Source: Geobacter sp. FeAm09 | Lineage (GTDB): Bacteria; Desulfobacterota; Desulfuromonadia; Geobacterales; Pseudopelobacteraceae | NCBI RefSeq assembly: GCF_008330225.1 | Contig: NZ_CP042466.1 | Coordinates: forward strand, 2,846,001-2,910,000 | Direction of reading: 5' to 3' | DNA length: 64,000 nucleotides | Shown here: positions 43,200 through 55,171 of the stretch, piece after piece | How positions within the stretch are numbered: position 1 is the first letter of the stretch | Layout: every line of letters starts with the position of its first letter | The notes under the pieces: generated by a model | Seen by the model: the letters and a program-made list of their open reading frames with translations, nothing else | Database searches by the model: none | Told to the model about the DNA's origin: nothing | Made by a program: the position numbers and the translations under genes

Positions 43200-44849
43200 A
43201 TGAGTTTCTGGGCTGACCTGAAAGTACGGACGAAGCAACTGGTGTTGATCGGTATCTGCTGCCTTGCCATGCTTGTGGTGGGCGGCGTGGGAATGCTGGA
43301 CATGAAGAAGCTGAATACACACCTGGGCGCGTCCAACGAAAACCTGCGGCAGGTTGCCATCCTGGGGGAAATGAAGAACAGCTTTCTGACGATGCGCCTC
43401 ATGCTTTTGGCCAACGGCCTCACCAAGGAGCCGGCCAAGATACGGGAACGGCTTGTCGACTTCGGCAAGACCACGGCAAGCATCCGCGAAAAGATCAAGG
43501 CCCTTGAGGCCACGTCGCTGACCCCGGAAGGGAAGGAGAAACTGGACACCTTTAAAAAGGGGTTCGAGCTCTATGCAAGCACCGGACAGAAGTCGGGGGA
43601 AACGACCGCGGCCGCCATCGAAAGCCAGGACCCGAACGCGATAGACGCGGCCAACAAATGGGGACTCCAGAATCTCGCCCCGCTCTACGCCAAACCGGCC
43701 GAAGCGATCTCCCTGCTGGTGGAATCCCAGGTCAAAAGCTCGCAAATCAGCTATGAGACAGACCAGTCCATCTACCGGCGCGACGTGCTGCTCATGATGG
43801 TGATCATCTTTCTGGCGGTGACGGCATCCTTCACCATCGGCCTGTTCATCTCCCGTTCCATCACCGGCCCCTTGGGCAGGGTCTTCACCACCATGTCCAA
43901 GGTGGCTGCGGGGGACCTGACCGCCCATTCGGACGTGGATTCGCGTGATGAAATGGGGCTTTTGTCCACCGAGGTCAACACCATGTCCGCAAAGCTGCAG
44001 GGCATCATCACCCAGGTTGCGCAGTCCGCCGTACGGGTGGCGTCGTCCTCGGGCCACCTCCAGAGCACCTCGGACCAGATCGCCACCGGCGCCGAGGAGG
44101 TTGCCTCCCAGACCGGCACCGTAGCCACGGCCAGCGAAGAGATGGCCGCCACCTCCAGCGACATTGCCCGCAACTGCCTGAGCGCCGCGGAGAGTTCGAG
44201 TTTCGCCAGCGACACGGCACGCTCCGGGGCAGCGGTGGTTCAGGAAACCATCACCGGCATGGAGCGCATCGCCGGGCGGGTGAAGCAGGCGGCCAAGACC
44301 GTGGAGGAGTTGGGGGCGCGTTCGGACCAGATCGGCGCGATCATCGGCACCATCGAGGATATCGCCGACCAGACCAACCTGCTGGCCCTGAATGCCGCCA
44401 TCGAGGCCGCCAGGGCGGGCGACCAGGGACGCGGCTTTGCGGTCGTTGCGGACGAAGTCAGGGCGCTGGCCGAACGAACCACCCGCGCCACGCGCGAGAT
44501 CGGCGAGATGATCAAGGCGATCCAGACGGAAACCAAGGGGGCGGTAAACGCCATGGAAGAGGGGGTAAGCGAGGTCGAGAAGGGGACCGCCTCCTCCATG
44601 AAGTCGGGCGAGGCGCTCCAGGGGATCCTCAATCAGGTCAACGAGCTGACCATGCAGGTCAACCAGATCGCCACGGCCGCCGAGGAGCAGACTGCCACCA
44701 CCGGCGAGATAACGGTCAACATCCACCAAATCACCGATGTGGTCCACCAGACGGCCAAAGGCGCCACCGAAACGGCTACGGCGGCGGCCGACCTCGCCCG
44801 CCAGGCCGAAGAGCTGCAACGGCTGGTCGGCCAGTTCAAACTGGCCTGA
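43200..44849 (+). CDS. Methyl-accepting chemotaxis protein, second receptor
   Basis: This 549-residue receptor has [20 protein letters not shown] leading into a membrane helix, a periplasmic sensor of about 150 residues, a second helix near 200-220, HAMP and a signalling domain. The tip sequence ([20 protein letters not shown]) matches the first receptor. GGGAGG precedes ATG 43200. A separate promoter is likely, because a perfect TATAAT lies at 43118-43123. The sensor differs from the first receptor, so it probably sees another ligand. Confidence 0.94.
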   Translation: MSFWADLKVRTKQLVLIGICCLAMLVVGGVGMLDMKKLNTHLGASNENLRQVAILGEMKNSFLTMRLMLLANGLTKEPAKIRERLVDFGKTTASIREKIKALEATSLTPEGKEKLDTFKKGFELYASTGQKSGETTAAAIESQDPNAIDAANKWGLQNLAPLYAKPAEAISLLVESQVKSSQISYETDQSIYRRDVLLMMVIIFLAVTASFTIGLFISRSITGPLGRVFTTMSKVAAGDLTAHSDVDSRDEMGLLSTEVNTMSAKLQGIITQVAQSAVRVASSSGHLQSTSDQIATGAEEVASQTGTVATASEEMAATSSDIARNCLSAAESSSFASDTARSGAAVVQETITGMERIAGRVKQAAKTVEELGARSDQIGAIIGTIEDIADQTNLLALNAAIEAARAGDQGRGFAVVADEVRALAERTTRATREIGEMIKAIQTETKGAVNAMEEGVSEVEKGTASSMKSGEALQGILNQVNELTMQVNQIATAAEEQTATTGEITVNIHQITDVVHQTAKGATETATAAADLARQAEELQRLVGQFKLA

Positions 44850-44922
44850 GGCGCGCAGGCTGAAGCTCCGTTCCCGCCGGGCATGGCGGGAACGGGTACG
44901 CACGCGGAAAAGGGATTCCACT

Positions 44923-45336
44923 ATGGACCGCATTCTGGTTATCGACGACGATTTCCACATCCGGAAGACGTTGATCGACATCCTGAACTACAAGGGGTAC
45001 GAGGTTATCGCGGCAAAGGACGCTGCCGAGGGCCTCGCCCTGCTGCGCGAAAACAGCTTCAGCCTGGCGCTCATCGACCTCGGCCTGCCCGACATGCCCG
45101 GCTTCGAGGTGCTGGACAGGCTCAAGACGGAGTCCCCCGCCACCGAGGCCATCATCCTCACCGGAAACGCCCCCCTCGATTCGGCCGCGGAGGCGGCAAG
45201 CCGGGGCGCCTTCGCCTGCCTGGGCAAGCCCTGCGAGATCGACCAGCTCCTGCTGCAGGTGCGGCGAGCCATGGAAAAGCGGCAGGCGGCCCGGGAACCG
45301 GAGAAAAAGCAGCATGACGCCGTCTCCCGGCGATAG
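44923..45336 (+). CDS. Single-domain response regulator
   Basis: The 137-residue receiver has ILVIDDDFHIRKTLIDILNY, the acceptor aspartate in LALIDLGLPDMPGFEVLDRL, and ILTGNAPLDSAAEA where threonine binds phosphate. C-L-G-K-P supplies the lysine. There is no output domain. Lying between a receptor and a kinase gene, it may shuttle phosphate or control the kinase. Confidence 0.9.
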   Translation: MDRILVIDDDFHIRKTLIDILNYKGYEVIAAKDAAEGLALLRENSFSLALIDLGLPDMPGFEVLDRLKTESPATEAIILTGNAPLDSAAEAASRGAFACLGKPCEIDQLLLQVRRAMEKRQAAREPEKKQHDAVSRR

Positions 45337-45381
45337 ACGTCCGTTGGTTCGAAACGGCCCCCCGAAGCGGTACGACAGCCA

Positions 45382-46764
45382 ATGATACGACAGAATACGT
45401 CAATAGCTCGCATCGTTATTTTCGTCCTGGTGGCGGTTACGATCTTCGTGTCAACCGCCTTCGGCTTTTTCAGCTATTGGCAGGAGCGGAGCATACGCCT
45501 CAAGGAGCTTCATGCGGAGCTCACCATCGTTTCCGGGCAGCTCTCGAGCAGCCTGGCCCTGCCCGTGTGGAACTTCGACCAGCAGCAGACCGAGAAGATA
45601 CTCGAAAGCGCCATGCAGAACCGGCAGGTCGCGGGCATCATCGTCAAGGAGCCCGGCCCGGGTAAAGTCGTGGCGGGCCGGACGCGGGATCCCCAGTGGC
45701 GCGTCATCCCGACCGGGAGCGACATCCCGCCGCACGGGCTGCTCTCCGTTCAAACCCCCATCACGATCCACGACCGGCAGATCGGCACCGTGCACCTCTA
45801 TCTCACCCCCCGGTTCATGAAGGAACTGCTCCACAGCTATCTCATACGGTTTGCGTGCGGCATCGCCGTGCTCAATACCTGCATGGTCCTGATCCTGTTC
45901 CATCTGCTCAGGCGCGCGGTCATCAATCCGCTGAAAGCCGTCGTAGGCTATGCCCTGAAGGTCGGCGCCGGAGGGGCGGAAAAGGCCGCCATCGGCGCCG
46001 CCGGCTTCTACGGCGAACTGGACAACCTCAGACGCTCCATCGAGGATATGACCCACGCCCTCCTGGAGGCCCAGGAGCAACTGGTACGCAAGGAAAAGCT
46101 GGCGATCCTCGGACAGCTTGCCGGCAGCGTGGGGCATGAGCTGCGCAATCCGCTCGGCGTCATGAACAATGCCGTGTATTTTCTGAAGACGGTCCAGCCG
46201 GAGGCCGACGACACCGTCAAGGAATACCTGGAGATCATCAAAAAGGAGATCGACACCTCCCTGTGCATCATCACCGATCTCCTTGACTTCGCCCGTACCA
46301 GGAAACCGCGGATTGAAGCGGTAGCGGTCCGTCATCTGGTGGACGAGGCCCTCCAGAGATGCGCCGTGCCGGAAAATATCTCGCTTCGGATCGCGCTTCC
46401 CGACACCCTGCCCGCTCTCAGGGTTGACCCGCTCCAGATCGGCCAGGTGCTGTACAACCTCATCACCAACGCCATCCAGGCGATGCCCGACGGCGGAACC
46501 ATCGAAATCCTGGCACTGAAGCTTCCCGCCTCCTCCACCATGAAAATCAGCATCATCGACAGCGGTGACGGCATCCCGCCGGAGAGGGTGGCAAAACTCT
46601 TTCAACCGCTTTACACCACCAAGGCGCGCGGTATCGGGCTGGGGTTGACCCTCTGCCGGAACCTGAGCGAAGCCAATGGCGGCACCATAGAAGTAGCGAG
46701 CCTCGTGGGGCGCGGAACCACCTTTGCCGTGACATTGCCGGCCGAGGAACCGGAGGAGCCATGA
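45382..46764 (+). CDS. Membrane sensor histidine kinase
   Basis: The 460-residue kinase has a helix at about residues 10-31, a periplasmic sensor with LALPVWNFDQQQTEKIL, and a second helix at about 155-178. A HAMP-like linker is followed by HisKA with histidine in GSVGHELRNPLGVMNNAVY. The HATPase domain has NLITNAIQAMPDGG, IDSGDGIPPERV and GLGLTLCRNL. Its stop overlaps the next regulator start by ATGA, so the pair is translationally coupled. The ligand is unknown. Confidence 0.93.
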   Translation: MIRQNTSIARIVIFVLVAVTIFVSTAFGFFSYWQERSIRLKELHAELTIVSGQLSSSLALPVWNFDQQQTEKILESAMQNRQVAGIIVKEPGPGKVVAGRTRDPQWRVIPTGSDIPPHGLLSVQTPITIHDRQIGTVHLYLTPRFMKELLHSYLIRFACGIAVLNTCMVLILFHLLRRAVINPLKAVVGYALKVGAGGAEKAAIGAAGFYGELDNLRRSIEDMTHALLEAQEQLVRKEKLAILGQLAGSVGHELRNPLGVMNNAVYFLKTVQPEADDTVKEYLEIIKKEIDTSLCIITDLLDFARTRKPRIEAVAVRHLVDEALQRCAVPENISLRIALPDTLPALRVDPLQIGQVLYNLITNAIQAMPDGGTIEILALKLPASSTMKISIIDSGDGIPPERVAKLFQPLYTTKARGIGLGLTLCRNLSEANGGTIEVASLVGRGTTFAVTLPAEEPEEP

Positions 46765-47513
46765 ACGACGGAACAGTGACCGTCCTGGTGGTTGACGACG
46801 ACCGGCGCATGGTCAAGACCCTCTGCGACATTCTGGAGATAAAGGGGCACAGGACGCTGGCAGCCTATGGCGGTGACGAGGCATTGGGGCTGATGGGGCG
46901 GGAGAAGCCTGACTGCGTGCTGATGGACATCAAAATGCACGGGATGAGCGGCATCGAGGTGCTGAAACGCATGCAGGCGGCACACCTGGACCTGCCCGTG
47001 GTCATGATGAGCGCCAATGCCACGGAAGAACAGATCGAGGAAGCCAAACGCCTGGGAGCCTACGCGGTTCTCTCCAAGCCCATCGACCTGCAATCGATCC
47101 TCATGTTCCTCTCGCTCATCAAGAAAGAAGAGAGCATCCTCATCGTGGACGACGATCCGCTCTTTGCCAGAACGCTCAGGGACATCCTGCAGGCCAGCGG
47201 GTACCGGGTGGAAACGGAGTTCGACTCGGACAAGGTGCTTGGCCACATGGAGCATGACGATCAGTTGATCGTCGTCCTGGACCTCAAGCTCGGCACGGCG
47301 AACGGCCTGGATGTGCTGAAGGAGATCCGCTCCCGCTATAAAGCGAAACCGGTGGTGCTCGTCACCGGATACGGGAGCGAAATGACCGCCGCCATCGTCC
47401 AGGGCATGCAGATCGGCGCCTATACCTGTCTTTACAAACCCTTCGAGGCGGAGGTGTTGCTGCGCCTCATCGAAGAGGTCAGCCTCACCAAGCTGCAGGC
47501 GGTGCTCGGATAG
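46761..47513 (+). CDS. Tandem-receiver response regulator (REC-REC)
   Basis: The 250-residue protein consists of two receiver domains and no output. REC1 (about 1-120) has VLVVDDDRRMVKTL, acceptor aspartate in CVLMDIKMHGMSG and LSKPIDLQS. REC2 (about 125-250) has ILIVDDDPLFARTL, aspartate in VVLDLKLGTANG and LYKPFEAE. It overlaps the kinase gene by four bases. Tandem receivers often serve as phosphate sinks or two-step relays; the partner kinase is probably the one encoded upstream. Confidence 0.9.
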   Translation: MNDGTVTVLVVDDDRRMVKTLCDILEIKGHRTLAAYGGDEALGLMGREKPDCVLMDIKMHGMSGIEVLKRMQAAHLDLPVVMMSANATEEQIEEAKRLGAYAVLSKPIDLQSILMFLSLIKKEESILIVDDDPLFARTLRDILQASGYRVETEFDSDKVLGHMEHDDQLIVVLDLKLGTANGLDVLKEIRSRYKAKPVVLVTGYGSEMTAAIVQGMQIGAYTCLYKPFEAEVLLRLIEEVSLTKLQAVLG

Positions 47514-47613
47514 CCCCCGCAATCGTACCCGGCGGACACACATTGTATCCCACGGGTACACTTCCCCTCTCCCGCCAAATCATAACCCGCCGTAATTAAT
47601 GCTTTCTTAATAT

Positions 47614-47629
47614 TGGCATCCAACCTGCT
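47614..47629 (+). promoter_or_regulatory. Sigma-54-type promoter upstream of cheX
   Basis: TGGCATCCAACCTGCT has GG and GC separated by ten bases and matches the -24/-12 consensus at most key positions. Transcription would begin near 47640, about 90 bases before cheX. Confidence 0.45.
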
Positions 47630-47730
47630 AGATAAGTCCTGTAGCGCACGGACTGTCCCCATCCCGCGCAGACAGGGAGTGAGTACGGTGAGCGCCGTTG
47701 TGGGAATCATATCGTTACGGGGGGGGAAAC

Positions 47731-48240
47731 ATGGGATTTTCATCGGTCTTGCTGGAGAGACTTCATACAACTGAGGATGTGCTGGCAAAGCAGCTCGTAC
47801 GGGACGTGAAAGATGTCTTCAACACCATGGTCGGCATGGACGACCTGCTGCATCTCCCGCTGGAGATCAATCCCGTGAATCATTTTTCCGGCTGCACCAG
47901 CGCCCTGGTCGGCCTGGCGGGCACCTACAACGGCCTCATCAGCCTGCATGTCCCGGACGAATTGGCCAGAGGCATCACCACCAACATGCTTGGTCAGGAC
48001 GTGAGCGATTCCGGCGATGACATCCAGGACGCGCTGGGAGAGGTCGCCAACATGATTGCCGGCTCCTTCAAACAGCACCTGACCAGCAGCGGCCTGGACA
48101 TCCGGCTCTCGACGCCCTCGGTGGTCACCGGAAAGCGGTACGCCATCTCCCTCACCAACAAGCCGGAGGCGCTGGCGCTTCGTTTTGCCGCCTCGGACGA
48201 GGACTGGTTCATGGTCGCCGTGGCCCTGGAAGAGGGCTAG
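47731..48240 (+). CDS. cheX: Chemotaxis phosphatase CheX-like protein
   Basis: The 169-residue protein belongs to the CheC/CheX/FliY family that dephosphorylates CheY-P. The key E-x-x-N motif is in DALGEVANMIAGSFKQ. It starts MGFSSVLLERLHTTEDVLAK and has a CheX-like central sheet. A preceding run of G residues gives a weak ribosome site. It ends the chemosensory cluster, converging on rseP with a nine-base gap and no visible terminator. Confidence 0.8.
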   Translation: MGFSSVLLERLHTTEDVLAKQLVRDVKDVFNTMVGMDDLLHLPLEINPVNHFSGCTSALVGLAGTYNGLISLHVPDELARGITTNMLGQDVSDSGDDIQDALGEVANMIAGSFKQHLTSSGLDIRLSTPSVVTGKRYAISLTNKPEALALRFAASDEDWFMVAVALEEG

Positions 48241-48249
48241 GCGCCACCG

Positions 48250-49401
48250 TTATCCCTGGCCGACGAAATACCTGATGATATCGTTGTAGAACGCCAGGAT
48301 CATCAGCCCCAAAAGCAGCATCAGGCCGACCTGTTGGGCATATTCGCGGGCCTTTTGGCTGACCGGGCGGCGGAATATCAATTCCCAGAAAAAGAAGAAA
48401 AGATGCCCGCCGTCAAGAACCGGCACCGGCAGGAGGTTGAGTACCCCCAGGTTGACGCTGAGCAGCGCCATGAAGGCCAAAAAGCTGGAGCCGCCGGCCT
48501 GGGCGGTTTCACCGGCCATCTTGGCGATCATGATCGGCCCGCCGAGCGAATCCAGCGGCACGACGCGCTGGGCCAGTTTTACCAGCGACATGACCGTGAT
48601 CTCGATCACCTTCCCGGTTTGGACCGTACCCTTGCCGATCGCCTCGATGGGGCCGAAATGCTCGGTTACCACCTCGCCGGCCGAAGCCACGCCAATGGCG
48701 AAGCCGTTGACCTTTTCGCCGAACAGGTTCTTGCTGATGCGCGGTTCGGGCACGATGGTGAACTGCAGGTCCGCCCCATTGCGCTTCACCGCCACCACGA
48801 CCGGTTGGCCCTTGGTCGCGGCAATCGCTTCGGCCACCTCTTCCCAATGGGCAATGCCCTTACCGTTGATGGCGGTTATGACGTCGTTCTTCTGAACGCC
48901 GGCCTTTGCCGCGGGCTTGTCCTTCAGGACCTCGCCGATCTTGGTGGTGATGGAAGGTACGCCCAGCATGCAGAGCACGATGAAGGCCAGCCAGGCAAAG
49001 ACCAGGTTGAATGCCGGCCCGGCCATAACGATGGCGATCCGCGCCAGGGGCGGCTTATGGGCGAAGGAGCGGCTCTTTTCCTCCGCCGTCAACTCCCGAG
49101 GGACGGCGACAGCCTCGCCGGCAGGTGCGGCACCGTTTTCCTCCCCTTCCTCCGAAGCGGGATGGTGCGATTCCGCCCCCTCGATGAAGCCTCCCTCGCC
49201 GAACATCTTGACATAGCCGCCCAAGGGGAAGGCAGAGACCAGGTATTCCGTCTCGCCGATCTTCTTGCCCACCAGCTTGGGTCCGAAGCCGAGGGAAAAC
49301 TTCTCCACCTTGACGTTGAACAGCTTGGCCACCAGGAAATGCCCGAACTCATGGACGAAGATCAGTACCCCCAGGACGATTACGGCATAGACGATCATCA
49401 T
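48250..49401 (-). CDS. rseP: RIP metalloprotease RseP (site-2 protease)
   Basis: RseP cleaves transmembrane segments within the inner membrane, for example anti-sigma factors and remnant signal peptides. The 383-residue protein has the zinc motif HEFGH near residue 17 and the second motif LLPVPVLDGGHL near 320. One PDZ domain is visible (KPAAKAGVQKNDVITAINGK near residue 165). E. coli RseP has two PDZ domains and about 450 residues, so this is the shorter single-PDZ form seen in many bacteria. It lies directly downstream of dxr. Confidence 0.93.
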   Translation of the reverse strand: MMIVYAVIVLGVLIFVHEFGHFLVAKLFNVKVEKFSLGFGPKLVGKKIGETEYLVSAFPLGGYVKMFGEGGFIEGAESHHPASEEGEENGAAPAGEAVAVPRELTAEEKSRSFAHKPPLARIAIVMAGPAFNLVFAWLAFIVLCMLGVPSITTKIGEVLKDKPAAKAGVQKNDVITAINGKGIAHWEEVAEAIAATKGQPVVVAVKRNGADLQFTIVPEPRISKNLFGEKVNGFAIGVASAGEVVTEHFGPIEAIGKGTVQTGKVIEITVMSLVKLAQRVVPLDSLGGPIMIAKMAGETAQAGGSSFLAFMALLSVNLGVLNLLPVPVLDGGHLFFFFWELIFRRPVSQKAREYAQQVGLMLLLGLMILAFYNDIIRYFVGQG

Positions 49402-49402
49402 A

Positions 49403-50563
49403 TCAGTTCACCATTCCCCGGCAGATCTCGCGGGCCCGGTCGCGCCCCCAGCGGTCGGCCAGCAACACCTCTTCGATGGATTTCAGGTTATGGGCCTGGT
49501 GGGCATCCATGGTCCGCTCAATGACCTGGGCGATCTGCATGAAGCCGAGCCGTCCCTCCAGGAACGCCTCCACGGCGATCTCGTTGGCGGCATTCATCAC
49601 GGCCGGCATGCTCTCCCCCTCCTTGATGGCCCGATAGGCCAGTCCGAGGCAGCGGAACTTCTCCTGGTCCGGCCTGAAGAAGGTCAGCCCGGACAGGGCG
49701 GTCAGGTCGAGCGGCTTGACCCCGGTTGCCACCCTCTCCGGATAGGACAGGGCGTAGGCGATGGGAGCCTTCATGTCGGGCGTGCCCAACTGGGCGATGA
49801 CGCAGCCGTCCACGTATTCGACCATGGAGTGGATGATGCTCTGGGGGTGGATATTGACGTCGATCTTCTCCACCGGCACATCGAACAGCCAGCGCGCCTC
49901 CAGCACCTCCAGCCCCTTGTTCATCATGGTCGCCGAATCGATGGAGATCTTGCGCCCCATGCTCCAGTTGGGATGATTGAGGGCATCCCGCACGGTGACG
50001 CCGGCCAGCTGCTCGGTCGGCGTGTTCAGGAACGGGCCGCCCGAAGCGGTCAGGATGATCCGGGTGATGTCTTCGCTGCGATGCCCTTCCATGGACTGGA
50101 ACACGGCGCTATGCTCGCTGTCCACCGGGTAGAGCTTGACGCCGTACTCGGCCACCATCTCCATGAAGAGATGCCCGGCGGTGACGAGGGTCTCCTTGTT
50201 GGCCAGGGCGATGTCCTTGCCGGCCCGGATGGCGGCGGCGGTGGGAACCAGACCGGCGGCGCCGACGATGGCGGCCACCACCATCTCCGTTTCGTCGGCG
50301 ACGGCGGCGGCGATCAGGCCTTCAACGCCTCCCAGAATCTCAACCGCAATCCCGGAACACATCTCCCTGAGCCGGGGGACGTCCTCCTGGGCGGCGACAA
50401 CGGCGATGCGCGGCGAGAACGCTTTGATCTGGCGGGCGAACAGTTCGAGATTGCGGCCGGCGGTCATGGCAACCACGCGGAAACGGTCCGGGTACGCGGC
50501 GACGATCTCCAGGGTGCTGACGCCGATGGAGCCGGTTGAACCGAGAATGGTGAGATGTTTCAT
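49403..50563 (-). CDS. dxr: 1-deoxy-D-xylulose 5-phosphate reductoisomerase
   Basis: Dxr makes 2-C-methyl-D-erythritol 4-phosphate in the MEP isoprenoid pathway using NADPH. The 386-residue protein starts [20 protein letters not shown] with the nucleotide fold. Further markers are [49 protein letters not shown] and a C-terminal [11 protein letters not shown]. It is packed between cdsA and rseP with one- to four-base gaps. The pathway link is clear, because uppS upstream consumes isoprenoid precursors. Confidence 0.97.
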   Translation of the reverse strand: MKHLTILGSTGSIGVSTLEIVAAYPDRFRVVAMTAGRNLELFARQIKAFSPRIAVVAAQEDVPRLREMCSGIAVEILGGVEGLIAAAVADETEMVVAAIVGAAGLVPTAAAIRAGKDIALANKETLVTAGHLFMEMVAEYGVKLYPVDSEHSAVFQSMEGHRSEDITRIILTASGGPFLNTPTEQLAGVTVRDALNHPNWSMGRKISIDSATMMNKGLEVLEARWLFDVPVEKIDVNIHPQSIIHSMVEYVDGCVIAQLGTPDMKAPIAYALSYPERVATGVKPLDLTALSGLTFFRPDQEKFRCLGLAYRAIKEGESMPAVMNAANEIAVEAFLEGRLGFMQIAQVIERTMDAHQAHNLKSIEEVLLADRWGRDRAREICRGMVN

Positions 50564-50567
50564 AGAG

Positions 50568-51362
50568 CTATCCCTTGAAAAAATAGATGACGTAGTAATA
50601 GAGGGCCGGCGCGGCGAAGATGATGCTGTCCAGACGGTCCAGAACGCCGCCGTGGCCGGGGATGATGGTCCCGGAATCCTTGACCCCGAAACTGCGCTTG
50701 AGGAGCGATTCGAACAGGTCGCCGGCCTGCCCGAGGGCTCCGATGAACAGGGCCGTCGCCAGGGCATCCCGAAAGCTCAGCTGGGGGAAAAAGCTGAACT
50801 TGGCGATCAGGGTGCCGCCAATGCTGCCGGCCAGCCCGCCCAGGGCCCCCTCGATGCTTTTCTTGGGGCTGACCAGCGGGTAGAGGCGGTGTTTGCCGAA
50901 GGCGCCGCCGGTGTAATAGGCCGCCGAATCGTTGGTCATGACGATCAGCATGATCACCAGGAGCCACTGGATGCCGTAGGGGGTCTGGCGCAGCATGACC
51001 AGATGCATCAGCAGGAACGGGATGTAGAGAAACGCCAGCATGGCATGGGCGATCTCCCGCGCGGCATCGGCCACCTCCCGGATGCGGAAGAGAAACAGAA
51101 GGGCAAAGGCCAGGAACAGGAAAGCGACCCCTGCCAGGAGGTGGCGGTCGTTGCCGAAAAAGGGGACGAAAATGAGGAGCGTGCCGCAGACGGCCGCCGG
51201 CCACACCTCGACGGTCCTGTCCGGCAGGGCCATGCGGTAGAATTCGTGAATGCCGATGAAGACGAAGATGGCCAGCAGGCAGGCGAACAACAGCGGGCCG
51301 CCCTTGAGAATGGTCAGGATCAGGACCGGCAGGAGGATAAGCGCTGAGATCAGGCGTTTAAT
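50568..51362 (-). CDS. cdsA: Phosphatidate cytidylyltransferase CdsA with an apparent ATT start codon
   Basis: CdsA makes CDP-diacylglycerol from phosphatidate and CTP in the inner membrane. The 264-residue protein is strongly hydrophobic with about seven helices. The CDP-DAG synthase signature is visible in [16 protein letters not shown] and the C-terminal [15 protein letters not shown]. The conserved start ([12 protein letters not shown]) begins right after an in-frame stop at a codon that reads ATT (51362-51360), preceded by AGGGG. The first in-frame TTG (51290) would remove the first membrane helix. ATT starts are rare (infC, pcnB); an ATG-to-ATT error is also possible. It overlaps uppS by 13 bases. 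Confidence 0.9.
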   Translation of the reverse strand: MKRLISALILLPVLILTILKGGPLLFACLLAIFVFIGIHEFYRMALPDRTVEVWPAAVCGTLLIFVPFFGNDRHLLAGVAFLFLAFALLFLFRIREVADAAREIAHAMLAFLYIPFLLMHLVMLRQTPYGIQWLLVIMLIVMTNDSAAYYTGGAFGKHRLYPLVSPKKSIEGALGGLAGSIGGTLIAKFSFFPQLSFRDALATALFIGALGQAGDLFESLLKRSFGVKDSGTIIPGHGGVLDRLDSIIFAAPALYYYVIYFFKG

Positions 51363-52105
51363 AAGGAGCCCCTATTCAGTAGTTGGTCGCTGGTTTTGCC
51401 GAAACGCCGCTCCCGGGACTGGAAATCGGCCAGCGCCTTGTGGAACTCGTTGATGGTGAAGTCGGGCCAGTAGGTTTCGGTAAAATACAGCTCGGTGTAG
51501 GCCAATTGCCACAAGAGGAAGTTGCTGATGCGCATTTCTCCGCTGGTGCGGATCAGGAAATCCGGATCGGGCAGGCCACCGGTGTCGAGATAACCGGAGA
51601 AAAGTTCCATGGTAATGTCGTCCGGCCTGACCGTGCCGGCCGCCACGTCCCGGGCCAGCCGGCGCGCCGCCATGCTGATCTCCTGCCGGCCGCCGTAGGA
51701 AAGCGCCAGGGTCAGCACCATGCCGGTATTGCCGGACGTTTCGCGGATGGCGTCCTCCAGGGTGGCGTTGACGTCGTCGGGTAGTTCGCTGCGGTTGCCG
51801 ATGACGTTATAGCGGATGTTCTTGCGCATCATGCGCGCCGTTTCCTGGCGGATGTACTTCTTGAGCAGCGCCATCAGCGCCTTGACCTCCATGGCGGGCC
51901 GCGACCAGTTTTCCGAGGAAAAGGCGAACAGGGTCAGATACCTGATCCCCAGAAGGGACGCCTGCTCCACCACCATTTTGATGGTCTCGGCCCCGCGCTG
52001 GTGGCCTACGATGCGCTTGAGCATGCGCTGCTGGGCCCACCGCCCGTTGCCGTCCATGATGACGGCAAGGTGCGTGGGCAGTTTGCCCGGTTCGAGCGGC
52101 TCCAT
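51350..52105 (-). CDS. uppS: Isoprenyl transferase (undecaprenyl diphosphate synthase) UppS
   Basis: UppS condenses farnesyl and isopentenyl diphosphates into the undecaprenyl carrier for peptidoglycan. The 251-residue protein has HLAVIMDGNGRWAQ with the catalytic aspartate, then GHQRGAETIK, LTLFAFSSENW, LALSYGGRQEI and DFLIRTSGEMRISNFLLWQ. Length is normal. Its start shares one base with the frr stop, so the genes are translated in series. It fits the envelope cluster with dxr and cdsA. Confidence 0.97.
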   Translation of the reverse strand: MEPLEPGKLPTHLAVIMDGNGRWAQQRMLKRIVGHQRGAETIKMVVEQASLLGIRYLTLFAFSSENWSRPAMEVKALMALLKKYIRQETARMMRKNIRYNVIGNRSELPDDVNATLEDAIRETSGNTGMVLTLALSYGGRQEISMAARRLARDVAAGTVRPDDITMELFSGYLDTGGLPDPDFLIRTSGEMRISNFLLWQLAYTELYFTETYWPDFTINEFHKALADFQSRERRFGKTSDQLLNRGSLLNA

Positions 52106-52662
52106 CAGACTTCCATGACCTCTTTTTCCTTATGGGCCACCGCTTCGTCGATCTTGGTCTCGAAGCTCTTGGTAATATCCTGTACATCCTTTTCATACTT
52201 CTTCAGTTCATCTTCCGTGACCGCCTTGTCCTTCTCCAGCTTCTTCAGCTTGTCCATGGCGTCGCGGCGGATGTTGCGCAGGGCGATCTTGTCCTCTTCG
52301 GCCTTTTTCTTGAGATCCCTGACGATTTCCTTGCGGCGTTCCTCGGTCAGCGGCGGCAGGTTGAGACGGATGATCTTGCCGTCGTTGGAGGGGGTCAGGC
52401 CGATATTGGCGTTGAGGATCGCCTTTTCGATGGGGCCGATCATCTTGGCCTCCCAGGGGGCGATGGTGATGGTGCGCGGCTCCGGCACCGCCAGGGTCGC
52501 CACCTGGCTGATGGAGGAGGGGTTGCCGTAATAGTCAACCTTGACCACATCCAGAATGCCGGTGCTGGCGCGACCGGTCCTGATCTTCTGGAATTCCCCC
52601 TTGAGAACGCTGACGGTCTTTTCCATATGGGACTTCATGTCGTCGATCACGGCCTTTGGCAT
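52105..52662 (-). CDS. frr: Ribosome recycling factor
   Basis: Frr with EF-G splits post-termination ribosomes. The 185-residue protein has the long helical bundle with KIRTGRASTGILDVV, VDYYGNPSSISQVATL, and the C-terminal IRRDAMDKLKKLEKDK. ATG 52662 gives MPKAVIDDMKSHMEKTV, matching the family; a longer frame upstream is not supported. It overlaps uppS by one base and follows pyrH by four, the usual tsf-pyrH-frr-uppS order. Confidence 0.97.
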   Translation of the reverse strand: MPKAVIDDMKSHMEKTVSVLKGEFQKIRTGRASTGILDVVKVDYYGNPSSISQVATLAVPEPRTITIAPWEAKMIGPIEKAILNANIGLTPSNDGKIIRLNLPPLTEERRKEIVRDLKKKAEEDKIALRNIRRDAMDKLKKLEKDKAVTEDELKKYEKDVQDITKSFETKIDEAVAHKEKEVMEV

Positions 52663-52666
52663 ATGT

Positions 52667-54150
<1,484 letters not shown>

Positions 54151-54196
54151 CATATCCTCCTTCCCCGTTCCAGGGGATCAATGTGTGGATCAGTCC

Positions 54197-54967
<771 letters not shown>

Positions 54968-55066
54968 ACTCTTCTCCTTTGGTTTTTCCTCCGCCCCGTT
55001 GAATCCCCGCAAGCCACAAGGGACACCGCCGGTTATTATCCGAGGCGTGTGAATTGTAATCGAAAT

Positions 55067-55096
55067 TTTATAGCACAATCGCCCAGAGGATGACAA
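55067..55096 (-). promoter_or_regulatory. Sigma-70-type promoter for rpsB-tsf
   Basis: On the minus strand TTGTCA (55096-55091) and TATAAA (55072-55067) are separated by 18 bases. The leader to rpsB is about 90 bases, room for autoregulation. Confidence 0.55.
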
Positions 55097-55171
55097 GTAA
55101 AATTAACTATCTGGAACCGCACCCTTACCCACGCCCCTTCCCCGGAGTTACGCAATTTTTCATTCTGGGGC

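Noticed and set aside
51290-51292. TTG 51290 as the cdsA start
   Set aside because: It would remove the first transmembrane helix and the conserved K-R-L-I start, and leaves an unexplained coding-like stretch upstream.
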